Source of the DNA: Tenodera sinensis
Lineage: Eukaryota > Arthropoda > Insecta > Mantodea > Mantidae
Length of the DNA stretch: 64,000 bases
NCBI GenBank assembly: GCA_030765045.1
Contig: CM060964.1
Span: 155,957,990 to 156,021,989, forward strand
Reading direction: 5' to 3'
Shown here: positions 23,136 to 35,784 of the stretch, in pieces
Layout of the letters: every line of letters starts with the position of its first letter
How positions within the stretch are numbered: the stretch's first letter is position 1
The notes under the pieces: model-generated
The model's input: the letters and a program-made list of their open reading frames with translations, nothing else
What the model was told of the DNA's origin: nothing
Databases searched by the model: none
Translations under genes and position numbers: made by a program

Positions 23136-24150
23136 ATAATAGTATAATTGAAGATCACGTCTGTCCAGGTAGGTATGTTACAACTAATGCAACGATTTTC
23201 TACTCTTCCTCGGCCTACAAGACATGTACCACAAAGCAAAGTGAAATGTTGTTAAACAATGGTAAATATTACCTTTATAAACATGGCAATGCATAACACT
23301 TAATTTTAAAATAAATGTGTTTTAGACATTTCTCAGAGCCTTTGTTTCTAGTAGTGTTCATAGGCCACACCCCCCCCCCCTCCCCCCAACCTCCGTTCCC
23401 ACGGTTGATGGTGTAAGTTCTGTAATAAGCGTTCGTATTGTTGGAATTAATATATGCGGTAACATTGGGTCTCTATTTGTGGTCATTGCTATGGAGATCG
23501 CTCCACATTGCGCTCCTATTGCTTCCTTTGCTAAATGAGTAATGATCCATGTACATATATCGGTAAGATTCCTCAACATTATGAATACGATTTAGCCTGT
23601 GAATATGAAAGCTTTCTGTCCTCGTGGTCTTCAGAGATTTCTCTTTGCCGCGAAGGCATTATAGGTAAGCTTAAGTCGTACACTATTTCAGGTGGAGGTA
23701 TAAAGCAGAGGAATTCCAGTAGCTCACTGGGTTTTCTCCATTAAGCCAGTTAAAGTGATCGCCGCACATTCACACAGGAAAGCCCAAACCTCGGTAATCC
23801 GCTTATCCGAAATGCGAACAGCATCAAACGCATAGACATAGGTAATCCGTGTTGGGCACAACACACAGCTTATTCCTCTTTGTAAAAACGTGTTTCCTTC
23901 CTTGCAGTTATTTTCACAATGATTCTAAATGTTAGTTTCAAGTGGTTTCCACGGCTTACTAAAGAATGAAACTCTACAATTCCGTTCTTGGCTATTCAAC
24001 ATTTCAAGCGGAACGTTTAAAAATTCGCTACATTAGAAAACACTCGCTTGAGCTGATGAGCTAATGTGCCATAAGGTGGAAACTTAAGTACATAATCCTT
24101 AACCACTTTTTCTCCAAGAAGTAAACCTACAATTTGGAGATGCAAATACG
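23136..24150. other. Intergenic DNA
   Basis: No gene recognised. A C-rich low-complexity tract lies at about 23368-23390. Confidence 0.4.
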
Positions 24151-24400
24151 TGGCGTAACGGTAGCGTGTCTGCTCTCCGAAAAGGAGGGCCCGAGTTCGA
24201 GTTTTCTTTCAAACGAATTACCCGGATAAGTTTTTTTTATTTTTATTTTATTTATTTTTCTTTTCCCAGGTTGACCTTTTCTCTCACGCGAGATTTTCAG
24301 TTCATTGGAGTATTATTTGAGTTTCATTCGAGCTGTTGATTCACAGACTGTACACCTGCGTGGTGAAAAGGGACATTAAAGATTTCAAAGAGAAAGAGGA
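24151..24400 (+). repeat. tRNA-derived SINE
   Basis: TGGCGTAACGGTAGCGTGTC (A-box) and CCCGAGTTCGAG (B-box-like) about 35 bases on, followed by a body of about 180 bases. The head resembles family A but the body differs. Confidence 0.6.
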
Positions 24401-24597
24401 AGAAATGGTTACAAATTAGGGAGAAACTATACGTTATTCGAATATAACTATACGAATTCTATACGTTTGCAACTCAGTCGGCTAAATGATGTGAGTTTGT
24501 ATACCTACTTACTCCATTAACTACTTTCATTAAAACGAGAATATATTCTGAGTTAACAATGAACTGGAGTACTTGCAAGCGCCTTTGTCTTCCTCTT

Positions 24598-24793
<196 letters not shown>

Positions 24794-25299
24794 CTAAATA
24801 ACAACTAATTAATATTGCTCCACCTAAGAATAGTACATTTAGGTGAAGTTAATTTGCGACACAGCCCGATGAATCGCTCATGATAAGAAATGCCTGACAG
24901 CTGTTGGTCTATGCCCCGTTGTCCCGTCCACAAGAAGCGAGTATGCCCATTCCCCAAGCACGGCTAATACATAAATACCTATCTACTGTAGAAAGCCATG
25001 CTACTGCAAATATTAAAATGTCAGGTGCAAATATAAGTGAATCGCGGAACTAGGAAATGATTGTGCATCATACTGCATACTAACTGCACAAATATAATCC
25101 CTTATCCACGACTCAAACCATTTTATACATTGTTCAATGTGTTTTTATCGAAATTAAGCTTTAAAACTGCTTCAGAATAGTAAAATAATGATATTTAGTT
25201 GTTATCAGAGGTTTAACTTTCACTGGATTAACCTTAGTTCCACATGATGGGATTTAAAAGACATTCTCTCTAACACCGTGGTGTAAAGTTGTTCAAAAT
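24794..25299. other. Intergenic DNA
   Basis: Nothing recognised. Confidence 0.4.
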
Positions 25300-25615
25300 T
25301 GCAATAAGATTATTTTGTTCTACAATGTATTCTGCAGGAGGAATCAATTTGTTGGAAACATATTGCATCCCATAAATGCTTCTATCGGATGCTCCGATGG
25401 TCATAAAAGGCCTGCCTATTTGGGGTAATTTTGTGTTTTCTTTGGTAAATTCTTGTTGGTATACATTAGCTTCGTGAAAATTCGTCGTCCATCATGGAAA
25501 TCATCAAGCATATCTACAGAAGAGTTTTCGAAGTTCTCAAAATTGAAGTGGTGATTCCAGGCATCATTTGTAATGATGGCGTCATGCGTTATAAGAGGCT
25601 GTGAAGGAAATGGGC
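25300..25615 (-). pseudogene. Coding-like relic, family unknown
   Basis: Minus-strand reading gives ITHDAIITNDAWNHHFNFEN and onward to about 25490, then a +1 shift and ...KLPQIGRPFMTIGASDRSIYG, ending near 25320. The low-complexity-free composition over about 90 residues in two adjoining frames suggests decayed coding sequence with one frameshift. I do not recognise it. It could be part of a transposon or virus-like gene, or chance. Confidence 0.25.
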
Positions 25616-25636
25616 ATTAATGTGAGAACCACATCC

Positions 25637-25817
25637 AACTTCTGAATAAGAGAATAGTGGAAATCAGGGAAAGAGATCTATGGCGAAAGCAAAAGTCAAA
25701 GTGAGATCTCCTTACAACTAACTTCTGAATAAGAGAACAGTGGAAATCAGGGAAAGAGATCTAAGGCAAAAGCAAAAGTCAAGGTGGGATCTCATGGGTT
25801 ACTGCAACTAACTTCTG
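25637..25817. repeat. 83-bp tandem duplication plus partial third copy
   Basis: AACTTCTGAATAAGAGAA starts at 25637 and again at 25720, and AACTTCTG once more at 25810. The first two units match over nearly their whole length with a few substitutions. Confidence 0.85.
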
Positions 25818-26996
25818 GAGCAGCACCTTTCTTACATTTTAATTCCACTATTGTTAGTTTCATCTCTGAAATGTCGAAGGGATAAATCGTTGAATGGAAT
25901 ACTCATGTGAATCCGCTTTTAGATGTGTGGTTGATGATCAGTTACGTAGTCATTCTCTGGAAGTAGTGTGTCTCATAATATATTTATCGAGTCCCTCCAG
26001 TTTGTTGTCATGTCTCCGTTTCATTTACTTAAATAGTTTGGTTTCTTAAATGCCTCCACAATTGTTTTGTTGGACATTCCCGAAGTATTTGCTTTCCGTT
26101 TTGCTTCAATAAATTCCTTTCGTGCATTTTTTGTTGTTTAGTGTAACAGGTTTTTAGATCTATTGTTTGCTCTGTGTTCATTTAAGTTCATTTCCTTTTT
26201 CTCCACAATAATTGTTTCTTTTTTGTATATATTTTCCTCATCGTCAGTATGCAGTATACTCATATTTTATCCGAATATCTTTTGGTGTCTGTGGGTATGC
26301 AATGTTTTAAACATAACTTATTATACTACTTTTATAATACAGGCTTCTCCATTTAAAACCTCACAAGCGCACAGCATTTCGCCTGTGCGTGATTGAGTGT
26401 GCCACAGCCGGCTCTGCTCCCACATAAACTCCGTGCGTTAAGCATGCATAACACTCATACCTTATTACTTTCGTGTGTAAAAGGGATTATAAACGGGAAT
26501 CACCAAGCCGTGTTCGCACAGCGTATATTCAAACGTTCCCTGATGCAGTGCCTCCTTCCAGATTTACAATTCACGAGACTGTGAATAAATTCGAAATCAC
26601 TGGTTCTGTGGCAAACAAAAAACGAGAGCGTAAACCTAGTTTTAACAGCGAAAAAGTTAGTCGAAATAGGCACATGTTTTGAACGTACACCAACCAAATC
26701 CATTCCAAAATTAGCACAACAGGTGGGGATTTCAGTCTTCTGCACATAGAGCAACTAAATTCCTAAAATTAAATCGTATAAGCGACAAGTGTCCATGCTT
26801 TAAAAGACGTGAAGGAATACTCCAAATGATATTTTCAGACGCGACGTGCGTCGACAACGTAGCGTTGAGGTTGGTCAGGGAATTGATCTCGTTTCCGAAT
26901 GTAAACAGGTTGACCATTTTCCCTTTCACCTATGTTTTGGCAGGTAACGGTTGTGATTCGCCTACGTTCGTACAGTAAACATAGAAGGTGAAGTTC
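25818..26996. other. Intergenic DNA
   Basis: No supported gene. Scattered short frames only. Confidence 0.4.
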
Positions 26997-27237
26997 ACGA
27001 GACGCCTGTTTTTTTGTAGTGTTTAACGCCCGGTTTTACTACTACGGCACCACAGGCGGTGACACTGATGATACATGGAATGAAAATGGAGCACCGGTGG
27101 AATGAGATGGCGGCGGAAACCGGGAGACCAGGAGGAAACCCGCTCCAATGCCGCTTCGTCCACCACGAATCCCACATGCTGTTGCCTGGGATCCAACCCG
27201 GGCCGCTTTGGTGAGAAGCCAATGGACGAGACGCCTG
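26997..27237 (-). repeat. SINE family B, full-length copy with target duplication
   Basis: Insertion 27009-27225 is flanked by perfect 12-bp repeats ACGAGACGCCTG (26997-27008 and 27226-27237). Minus-strand reading shows a tRNA-like head near 27185-27225 (CCCGGGTTGGATCCCAGG) and the body seen also at 33022-33163 and 56808-57045, with GTGTCACCGCCTGTGGTGCC and a tail at the poly-T side. Confidence 0.9.
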
Positions 27238-27640
27238 GTAAAAGTAGTGTTTGTTTATGTACTGAACCAGTGAAAGTGACACACACAATATGTAGTGTCG
27301 GCAGTTTATTTTCGACAAAACGATCTCCGTAGGAAATGATCAGATAAAAACGTAAGATACAAAATATGCTCCAAATACCGAGACCTACCACTGGTTTAAA
27401 TTAATGTAATGACTTCCCTTCCACCCGGTATGAATCTTCTGGATTTTTTCTTCTGGGGAGACGTGAAAAGCAGGATCTACAAAACATCTATGAGTCTTTG
27501 AGATAATGCATGTATCTGGCTGCGGAAGAAATACATAACAATCAGGGTGTTTTTGTTAGAATGCGACGTAATTGGTTAAAAAGGTGTGAGGCTTGCAGGT
27601 GAGCAAATGGTGGATATTTTGAACAATACCTGTGAAGAGG
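27238..27640 (+). pseudogene. Mariner-type transposase relic (internally deleted)
   Basis: The right half encodes the C-terminus of a mariner-type transposase: FFFWGDVKSRIYKTS near 27445-27490 and, in a neighbouring frame, RMRRNWLKRCEACR then ANGGYFEQYL near 27555-27630. This matches the FFLWGxxK ... CxxxNGGHFQ ending of the element at 947-1996. Everything N-terminal to the third catalytic aspartate is missing. The left half (27240-27420) is a non-coding segment that recurs at 28010-28200, so the pair probably shares an element end. Confidence 0.65.
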
Positions 27641-27695
27641 GTGAACCATTTGGTCCATTGCTTATTCTTTTGCTGTCACCTTAAAAATATCATTT

Positions 27696-27756
27696 GGTAC
27701 ACTTTGTCGGGTTTAAGGGCCCGTCGACAACTTGGTCATTAGGGGGTACACTTTGT
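27696..27756 (-). mobile_element. 37-bp LINE-tail insertion with perfect target duplication
   Basis: GGTACACTTTGT occurs at 27696-27707 and 27745-27756. Between them sits only 37 bases, whose reverse complement carries CCCTAATGACCAAGTTGTCG and GGGCCCTTAAACCC, the same 3' tail as at 16483 and 55480. It is an extreme 5' truncation of a LINE copy. Confidence 0.75.
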
Positions 27757-28009
27757 AAGAGCCTGCAAATGTACTTTGTGTTTATAAGTCAGAGAGATGA
27801 TATGGTTTATTAAATTATAGCAGTATCAGCTACAAAACGATTTAAGTTCGATGTTAAGGGAAGTAATAAACAATATCCTTAGATTGTGAGTTTAGGTTAC
27901 AGTATGTGTTTACTGGAGAATTCAGATGTACTTATTTATTACGACGTAGCAGACACGGCATGGTATGCCTTTATGTTTACACTCACGAGCCGCGCGGTTC
28001 CTGAAGTAG
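27757..28009. other. Intergenic DNA
   Basis: Nothing recognised. Confidence 0.35.
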
Positions 28010-28197
28010 TAGTGACGCGTGTTTGTTTATGTACTGACCTAGTGAAAGTGAAACCTGCAGTGTTGCCAGCTTGGTTTCGATAAAACTAAAACATCTCCGT
28101 AGGAAATGGTCACAGGCAAAAACGTAAGATACAAAATGTGTTCCAAATACCGCGAGCTATCACTGGTTTAAATTAATGTAATGACTTCCCTTCCAGC

Positions 28198-28200
<3 letters not shown>
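28010..28200 (+). repeat. Second copy of the 27240-27420 segment
   Basis: Shares GTGTTTGTTTATGTACTGA, ATCTCCGTAGGAAATG, AAAACGTAAGATACAAAAT and CACTGGTTTAAATTAATGTA with the first copy, in the same order, ending at TTCCCTTCCA where a (CA)n tract begins. Confidence 0.8.
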
Positions 28201-28255
<55 letters not shown>

Positions 28256-28269
28256 GCGCGCGCGCACAC
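28201..28269. repeat. (CA)n microsatellite
   Basis: About 25 CA units grading into a CGCGCG stretch. Confidence 0.95.
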
Positions 28270-28589
28270 AGGAAATGTCCTAACCTAGTAGTCAAGCACT
28301 TTCCTGTTAAAGGTTTAAAATCACTATCAAATATATTCAAAATTACAATTGAGAAAGGCCGCTTTCTTCAGTGGAAGGAAGCGAAACTATCACTTTTTCC
28401 TAAAACGCCGAAAAATCAGCCACGATCCGAAAATCAGCCTTCTAAATACCATGATTAAATCATCAGAGAGGGTACTACTTAGGCACATAAATACACACTT
28501 TACCGGAAACCGCATACGCATTAGTGAACAGTTTGGATGCAGAACACAACACTTGGCAACATTACAACCTTTCCCAATGACAGAATTCA

Positions 28590-28780
28590 TATTATTTATT
28601 TATGCCAATAAGCTTACTGCTGGTGTTTTTAAACACACAAGCCGTGTGTGGGATATGCTTAAGATGTGGAATCAGGACTGAAAAATTCAATGCCATAGCC
28701 GGGATTTGAACCACGGATCTTCCGCTTATCGAGCGGAACAACACGCCCTAGCCAGTTCTGCTATAGCGAACACACGAACT
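28590..28780 (-). repeat. SINE family C, copy 3
   Basis: Body TATGCCAATAAGCTTACTGC, tail side to the left, and head with B-box-like CGTGGTTCAAATCCCGG on the minus strand, then an A-box-like region at 28745-28770. Confidence 0.8.
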
Positions 28781-29224
28781 TCGCCCCGCTGATTAAACCT
28801 ACGTCTGTAACTCTAGCACCCTACACTGAAATCATTTTTAGTTCTAGTCCACAACTTAATACAAACACCTAAGGGTTCATTTCCTGCAGGTGCACTGAAG
28901 CTGAATTTGTAATGTTTGCCTGTTAATGTAGAAGGATTGCTGACATATTGCTTTTCGAAGCTGCGATGTGAGCCTATGGCAGCCATGTCCTCTGAAGAGC
29001 AAGGAAGGCATGTGGCTAATTTAATTCTCATACCGTCTATGCAAGTACGCCTGAGAATTAAGTGACCCTTCCTGCCGGTCTCACCGAAGTTGGGTATTTA
29101 CGTTGTGAAAGATACCACACCACACCATGCACGTAGACAAAGCAAAACAGCAAGTACTGCCCTGATCTACTATGTTCATTCATTTATTTACTTTCCAAGG
29201 TGCATGTCGACTCAGTCGTACAGT
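28781..29224. other. Intergenic DNA
   Basis: Nothing recognised. Confidence 0.35.
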
Positions 29225-29750
29225 GGTTATACAGTGTTCCGTTATGATCTGCTCTAATGAGGAGAAAGTTAATATGATCCTTAGTTACTGGGTTTATCGA
29301 AGAAACGCTATGAAAGCAGAGGAGCTTTACGGGAAATATCAACTGAAAAACCATCCATCTCGAATGATATTCAGTCGTCTCGTTTTGAACCTCGCTGTAA
29401 CAGGAAGTATTTGTTGGTAATACCATTATTGAACCATACTTCATCCAGGGTACTCTAGTTGGTACCGAATTCCAGACCTCTACCTCGAACTCTGGAATGT
29501 ACACCCTTGAGAAATAGAATATCCAGCAGATTCCTCCATGAGTGCATCCAGCTCTCCACAAAAAATGTCCAGATTATCCGCGTTGGACCATAACAGTGTC
29601 CTGCACGTCCTACGGACGTCTCGCCGCTAGACTGTTTCCTTGTGGGAACTCTAATGAACATGGCGTATCAGGACATTCCTGCAGCAGCAGAATACATGCA
29701 GCAACGGTAATACAGGCGTGTGCGACGTTTAACCGCTAATAATTCGGGCA
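29225..29750 (+). pseudogene. Mariner-type transposase relic (N-terminus and tail)
   Basis: The 5' part, CSNEEKVNMILSYWVYRRNA followed by HPSRMIFSRLVLNLAVTGS (29250-29415), matches the N-terminal helix-turn-helix domain (of the DUF4817 type) that precedes mariner-like cores. Near 29650-29705 the frame GTLMNMAYQDIPAAAEYMQQ resembles the segment following the last catalytic aspartate. The middle, with the first two catalytic residues, is absent or unreadable, so it is an internally deleted copy. Confidence 0.55.
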
Positions 29751-30560
29751 ACAAAAAGTTATTTCAGGGAACGTACATCGATGTGAACGTTGTAATTCTC
29801 AAACCACGTACTCTGTTCCTATATGTTCAGGTTTCAGCAGTCTTATTTGTATGGACATTGTATGTACCATGATATTGGATGACCTCAAACATTTATGGCT
29901 ACAAATGCTGTTTTGGTTTGTTTGTGATAAATAAATAACTTGTTTATTAATGACAGTGTCAATTGCCAGGATCATATCAGCACCGCCGGTGTGCCGGTAT
30001 TTTGTCCCTCAGGAGCTATTTTACGGTCGGCGTCTTGATGATTAAACATCTAGTGGGTTTGCAGGTTTCTCACTAGATCATGTCCTACAAGCCCGGATAG
30101 TATGTATGTTGAATCGACAGTATACATACCTTTCCTTGACTCGTTTCTCATGTAATTAGGAACATGGCGGTTTTATCAGGGTTCCACGCCCGTTTCCCGG
30201 AAAATATGTAATCCAATATAATGATGAGTTCTGAAGTCTGTGATTACCCGAGAGGATTTGTTAAAGACCGTCTCATAAATCATGACTGAATTGAATGTGT
30301 GGAGGGGCCAAGTGAGAAAATCAAATCCATGGTCTAGTTGTACAATAAATAGAATACACATTTGTAATCAGGAAATATATCTAATATTCACTTTCTCCTG
30401 CAAATTTCAATGCCCAAAAGCCTTCTTATTTCCTGAAAAGGATCAAGAGTAACCTGCGAAACTCTATTGGCCAAGTAAAGTGTTGATAAAGTTAAGTGTA
30501 AAAAGATTTTTATTCAGTGCTTTACTAGAGGCGGAACGGACTAGATTTCACGAATTCTCT
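29751..30560. other. Intergenic DNA
   Basis: No supported gene or repeat. Confidence 0.4.
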
Positions 30561-30564
30561 TTTT

Positions 30565-30850
30565 TTTAATTGTTCCATTTATATCCCGCCTTTAACTGCA
30601 GAGGTCATATCGGCGGCCTTGCCTATTGGTGTTACTCGTTTGACAGTGGGTTTTTCGGTCTTTGGGGTTTTTATACATTGAATTCACACACACATTCACA
30701 CACATTCACACTTTCATTCATACTTCCAGACTCAGGGAGGAATGAGGAATAATCTTGGCTGGAGAAAAATTGCTACCCCCCTGCCGGAAATCGAACCCGG
30801 GTCCCTAGCACAGCAGGCAGGTGCTCTACCAACTGCGCCACGGGGCCAGC
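30565..30850 (-). repeat. tRNA-derived SINE
   Basis: On the minus strand GTGGCGCAGTTGGTAGAGCA (A-box) and GGGTTCGATTTCC (B-box) form a well-kept tRNA-like head at about 30785-30845, followed by a body extending to about 30570 that includes a CA/CATT-rich stretch. Confidence 0.75.
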
Positions 30851-32511
30851 CGTTTCACGATTTTGTTGCCTACAGGAACTGGTATATCTCTGATCTTTTT
30901 TTCACTATTTGACTACTCTGGTGATAGAGTTAAGCCTCTTTTTACTTTTTTACCACGCACCTAGTAGGTATAATAGAAGCTACTGCATTCCAACCAAAAG
31001 TCCCATTGGGAAGTTTAACCAGAAATACATGTTTTGAAATCTCTGAATTTAAAGCAAGCATTAAAGAAGCATACGAGCGCAAGCGAGCGTGTGTGTGTGA
31101 ATGTGCGCGAATGAAAAATGAAATCTCAAATAAATACCGAACTTCTTGCTAGGTTCAAAGAACTTCCAAGTATGCGACATGATGACCTTCAGGAAAATCT
31201 CCTGCCCCAAACGAGCCTCTGCTCAGACCCTTTCGAAAGTTCTCAATTTTTTAAATTGGTGTAACAATTTTGGCTAAAAGTCCAAATACTAAGGGTGGTT
31301 ACATGGAAAATGAAAGCCATTTCTTAAATTTTCTGCGAATATCCTGTGAAGCCCTTTTCATTGAAAAGGAATATTGTATAATTATGTATACTATAATGGG
31401 TAAAGCACAAAGAAAACGTAGTCCAAATATATGTAAAACTTCTTTCAAAAACACGATTGTTTTCAAATAAGTGTTTTGTGGTATCATCCCCTTCGAGATA
31501 TTCCTAATTATTTTTTAGTTGTTATGTCGTCATTATTCACTTGCTTACTGCAGTATCAATGAAATAATATGCCATTTTAGGTCAACCCAGTGTATAAAGA
31601 CCAAAACCTAACTATCTATTCGGTTTCCCCTTTGCCCCGTGCACATACATCGAAATATATGTAATTATTTCTCAATGAACATGAACTGTAGGTATATGGA
31701 AAAATAGCCTTCGCTCGAATAGTGTGTAGAAGCCATATAGGAGTAAACAGTTGTTGGTAGAGAAAGTCATGTGAATGTAACGCATCAGATGTTTTAACTT
31801 GAATAATGCAGTGCAAAGCTATATACAGGACACAAACAATTTTGATAAAATTCTTTATTTCATGATCGTAATTTTGAAAGAAGTCAGTCAAGTAGCTTGT
31901 AGTTATCTCCAAAATTGTTTTAATAAAGTTGTTATCGCCTAAACTGTGTATATTTGCATAATTCTTCAAATGGCTTTTGAAAAAGGTGTTGCACGGGGTA
32001 TCATGCACTTAGGGAAAGTAACAGTTGTAAATGAGATTAGACTATACAACCATCTGTATACGCCGCTGGAACATGGCAAGGAAACCAGTTAAATTCCTTG
32101 GGGTTCTGGGTTCTGGGTTTTGGCCAGGAATGCTGCCTTAGTCCACTGCACACATATTGCTTTTGGATTGCAGTGGAGCCCTTCATGTTTCCCCACTCAT
32201 TGCTGGGGTGCACAAGCGGCATGTATGTATGTATCTGTCATCATCACTCACCTGCACGCGGTAGACTAACCGCAAGAAAACACAATGTAAACATTTCTAA
32301 GTTGATCATCACTCCGAGGGCCGGAGGTGGTACCATTGCGCTTCCTCTTTGTGGATCTTTGGTCCACAGACTGGCCCACTGGCTCACTTCGAATGACTAA
32401 AGCGGCAACTGTGCAACGCAACGAACGCATACTTCTAATGCACCAGCATCTACTTAACTTCCAAGAACAAAACAGGGTGTAGTGGTACGCTTCAATCCAA
32501 ATATCGTCCTT
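30851..32511. other. Intergenic DNA
   Basis: About 1.7 kb with no supported gene. A 130-codon minus-strand frame at 31616-32008 lacks recognisable motifs. A dispersed word set is present at 31758-31795. Confidence 0.4.
31758..31795 (+). repeat. Short dispersed word set, copy 2
   Basis: TAGAGAAAGTCATGTGAATG then TAACGCATCAGATG, close to the copies at 8369 and 54040. Confidence 0.4.
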
Positions 32512-32795
<284 letters not shown>

Positions 32796-33008
32796 GTTAT
32801 TTTTATTATTTGCATTTAATTTATAAACTGCTAACCTGCGAGTTCTTACTTACCTTTATGACACGTTGTGCAGTGGCGTTTTACATTGCTCTTGAAGGTA
32901 AACCTTTTGAGCAAAGAAGGCATCTGACGTTTTTCTTTGAGGCGTAACGTAAATTGTTATTCTCATTCTTGCTTATAGATATATGCAGGATTTGTTGGGT
33001 TCTTTACT

Positions 33009-33176
33009 GTGTTAGAGACTGTGTGTGTGTTGTAGTGTTTAACGCCCGCTTTTACTACTACGGCACCGCAGGCGGTGACACTGATGATACATGAAGATGG
33101 AGCACCGGTGGAATGAGATGGCGGGGGAAACCGGAACACCCGGAGAAAACCCGCCCTGACGCCGTGTTAGAGACTG
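33009..33176 (-). repeat. SINE family B, 5'-truncated copy with target duplication
   Basis: Insertion 33022-33163 lies between perfect 13-bp repeats GTGTTAGAGACTG (33009-33021 and 33164-33176). The tRNA-like head is missing; the rest aligns to 27009-27130. Confidence 0.9.
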
Positions 33177-33239
33177 GCGTTATACCCTTGGTTCTAGTAA
33201 TGCACAGTCTGCATCTGACTTCTGTCTTCAGTCGTTTGA

Positions 33240-34110
33240 CTAGCATGTAGTTTAGTGATCTTTCTACGCCGACCTTCCTCCCCTGAACTTGCAGAGGCTG
33301 TAACCGTGATCGCCAATTTGCGGATTACTGTTTTAATGCGTTATTCCTAACTATTTAATAGATTTCGTCACTGTTAGGTGTTCTCCTCTGTTTTATTCAC
33401 CTTCCTCCTTTTGAGAAGCTCATTTGGACAGCCCTTTTCGTATTCATTTTGAGGCTCATCCTATTAGCTCGTTGAAGATCTGCTGTGGGTCCTCCATCTT
33501 CTTTGTTATCATGAACATATTATCAGCATAAATACACACATTTGTATGGGCCCCACTGTCTATCACTTGTTACATTCGCCGTAGCCAAATTAAACGCTAG
33601 GGGACATAGCAGCCACCCTTGTAATACCCAATTCGATTACATGATGAAATTGGAATAGAATGCACCACCTTATATGTACGGCAGCATCGCTTTTATAATT
33701 CTAATTAGGTAGTTGTCTTTCCTTACTATGGTTTCGTCTCTAGTTTTGCCATGGGTTTTGTCCTATCCAGTAGATCAAAATTGTTCTATAATCTATAAAT
33801 ATGGTGTAAATTTTTTCTTTGTACTCTTCCAAGGCATCCTTCATGACTCTCATCAGGTGTGAAATGTCCTGTAGGGCACATCTTCATTTCCTAAATAAAT
33901 GTTCCTCTATAGATATTTTATCCTCAGTTAAGTGAATCAGTCTGGTCATCAGTATCTTTGAGAATAGTGTGTCCAATCCAATACTGCTGTATGAGTCTGT
34001 TGAAAGTGTAACCCCTTTCGCTTTGCACTTCACCTTGATGTTTCAATTTCTCTATTGTGCTTGTATTTCTCCCTTCTTTAGACATTTTTTTTCAAAAGCT
34101 CCAACCAAAT
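33240..34110 (-). pseudogene. LINE reverse-transcriptase relic
   Basis: Minus-strand reading through shifting frames shows the RT blocks of a non-LTR retrotransposon in order: MRVMKDALEEYKEKIYTIFI followed by DY and FDLLDRTKPMAKL (about 33970-33740), then LCPLAFNLATANVT (about 33600, where active copies read LSPLLFNLAL), then a YADD-like spot damaged to YAD plus a stop (about 33530), MTKKMED and MSLKMNTKRAVQMSFSKGGR (about 33510-33400). Many stops and frameshifts show that it is old. Clade not determined; RTE- and Jockey-like elements share these blocks. Confidence 0.65.
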
Positions 34111-35780
34111 TCCTCTAAGAAGTCCTTCTGACTCCTCAGTATGTTCATATGATTCTAGGGCTGTCATTTGAACTTATTTCGATGTACAACTGAACTTATA
34201 ATGGCATTTCGGTGTATAACTGATGAGTGTATCTGTTGCTATCCCATTTCTTCCTAAGTACCCATATGAAGTACGATTCCCAGGTATTTTTCTGTATCTT
34301 CGATGGGGGCCACGGCTTCCTCGGGTTTAGACGTCCATAAGGGGTTGCTTTGCACTCGCTATCATTATGTTTGCCTCTTCCGTTATGTTTGTTTCCTTCT
34401 TTATTTGCAGCAGATTTTTATATCGTGTTAGTGATATTAAGCACAGCTTATTTTACATACATTGGTTTCTTACTATAACCTTGAATTATATATTAAAAAT
34501 TCTAACATGTGTGCTCTTCACATGTTTATTGATTTTGTTTTCGTAGCCTTGCCTTATTAATAGTTTCTGTTTCCCCCTCCCATTGGCATGTTCTCCGTGT
34601 ACCTTCCGCGGCAATCTTCCGAGCTAAATTTGCTTGGCTCATTTTCCTTTTTCTCAATTGAGTTTGATTTTGCCATTACCTTTCGCCAGATCTCTGGGTG
34701 AGCGTTTAGGTTTTATGACGTAGCGAACTTTTATTATAGAGGGAAGTTTGGCTTTCCCGACCGGTATGCTGTTACTTGGGTTTGCCTGTAGCTACTAAAC
34801 CTTTTAGAGCAGGTATACATATTTGGAACCACTTCATTTGGACGCTGAGCATACAGCTTTTTTAAGTTGCTTTTAACATTGTGTAAATCTATTGGAAATT
34901 GTTATTGTTTTTCTTTCTTTCTTTCTTTCTTTTTTTTTTTTTTTTTCGATTTGTATATTTATAACTTTGTTATGATGTGAAAAGGGGCGTTGTTGGGTCT
35001 ACGAGTTATGATTAACTGTTAATTCTTAAGCTACTCATGTATTTTCTTGTTTATGTTGTCTTATTTGGCTTTATTTACGTAATTTTTTAGTGTTGACTTT
35101 CCGTCAAGTGTACTAACGCTTTCCTTAGCTTGAAAAATTTGTGAAGAATCAAGCTTCGAATGTTATATGAAAGTCAGTTTTTGTATATTTCATTCTTATT
35201 AAAATCTGTTCTACCTAATTCTGTATTTCAAAAGGCGAATCCCTTTGAAGACGCATTCTCCTAGTGAGTGTATCCGTTTTCCGATGGTTTTCCAAACCGC
35301 TCGTTTTCTCTTTAGCCTTGTCTTCAACTTCAATATGAGAAATAATAGTAAGAACAAAGCACGGCCTGTGTACATGATATCCTGATGTACCTTTGATAAC
35401 ATTGTCACTTCGATGGCAAATAAGGGAATAAAGGGAATATTCGCGTATGACTACATAACATTATATGATACTTTAAATGAAAAACAACTAATTTCAGAGC
35501 AAGCCTTTTGCAGCAGATTAAATGAATAAGAAATCAATGATCAAGACAAGATCTAAAATCCTTAGTAAATCCTTTACTATGAGATATGTAAGTAAATATA
35601 GTGATTTTTATGTAACTTCAAATTCATTTATCCTAAGCTATTTGTTAAACATCCACTAAAAAAAAAGAAAGAAAAGAAAAAGAAAAAAATGAATACAAAG
35701 AAAACAATAGCTGCAAACTCGTCGTTAATCCACTGTGTTATTTCACATCCCGTGGTGTTAGGTAGAATATTACTTATTAT
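34111..35780. other. Intergenic DNA, perhaps the upstream part of the LINE relic
   Basis: No clear coding blocks. It contains (CTTT)n plus a T-run at 34911-34946 and an A/G-rich stretch at 35658-35690. Confidence 0.35.
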
Positions 35781-35784
35781 TTAT

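Noticed and set aside
31616..32008. 130-codon minus-strand frame
   Set aside because: Composition like random AT-rich translation and no motif.
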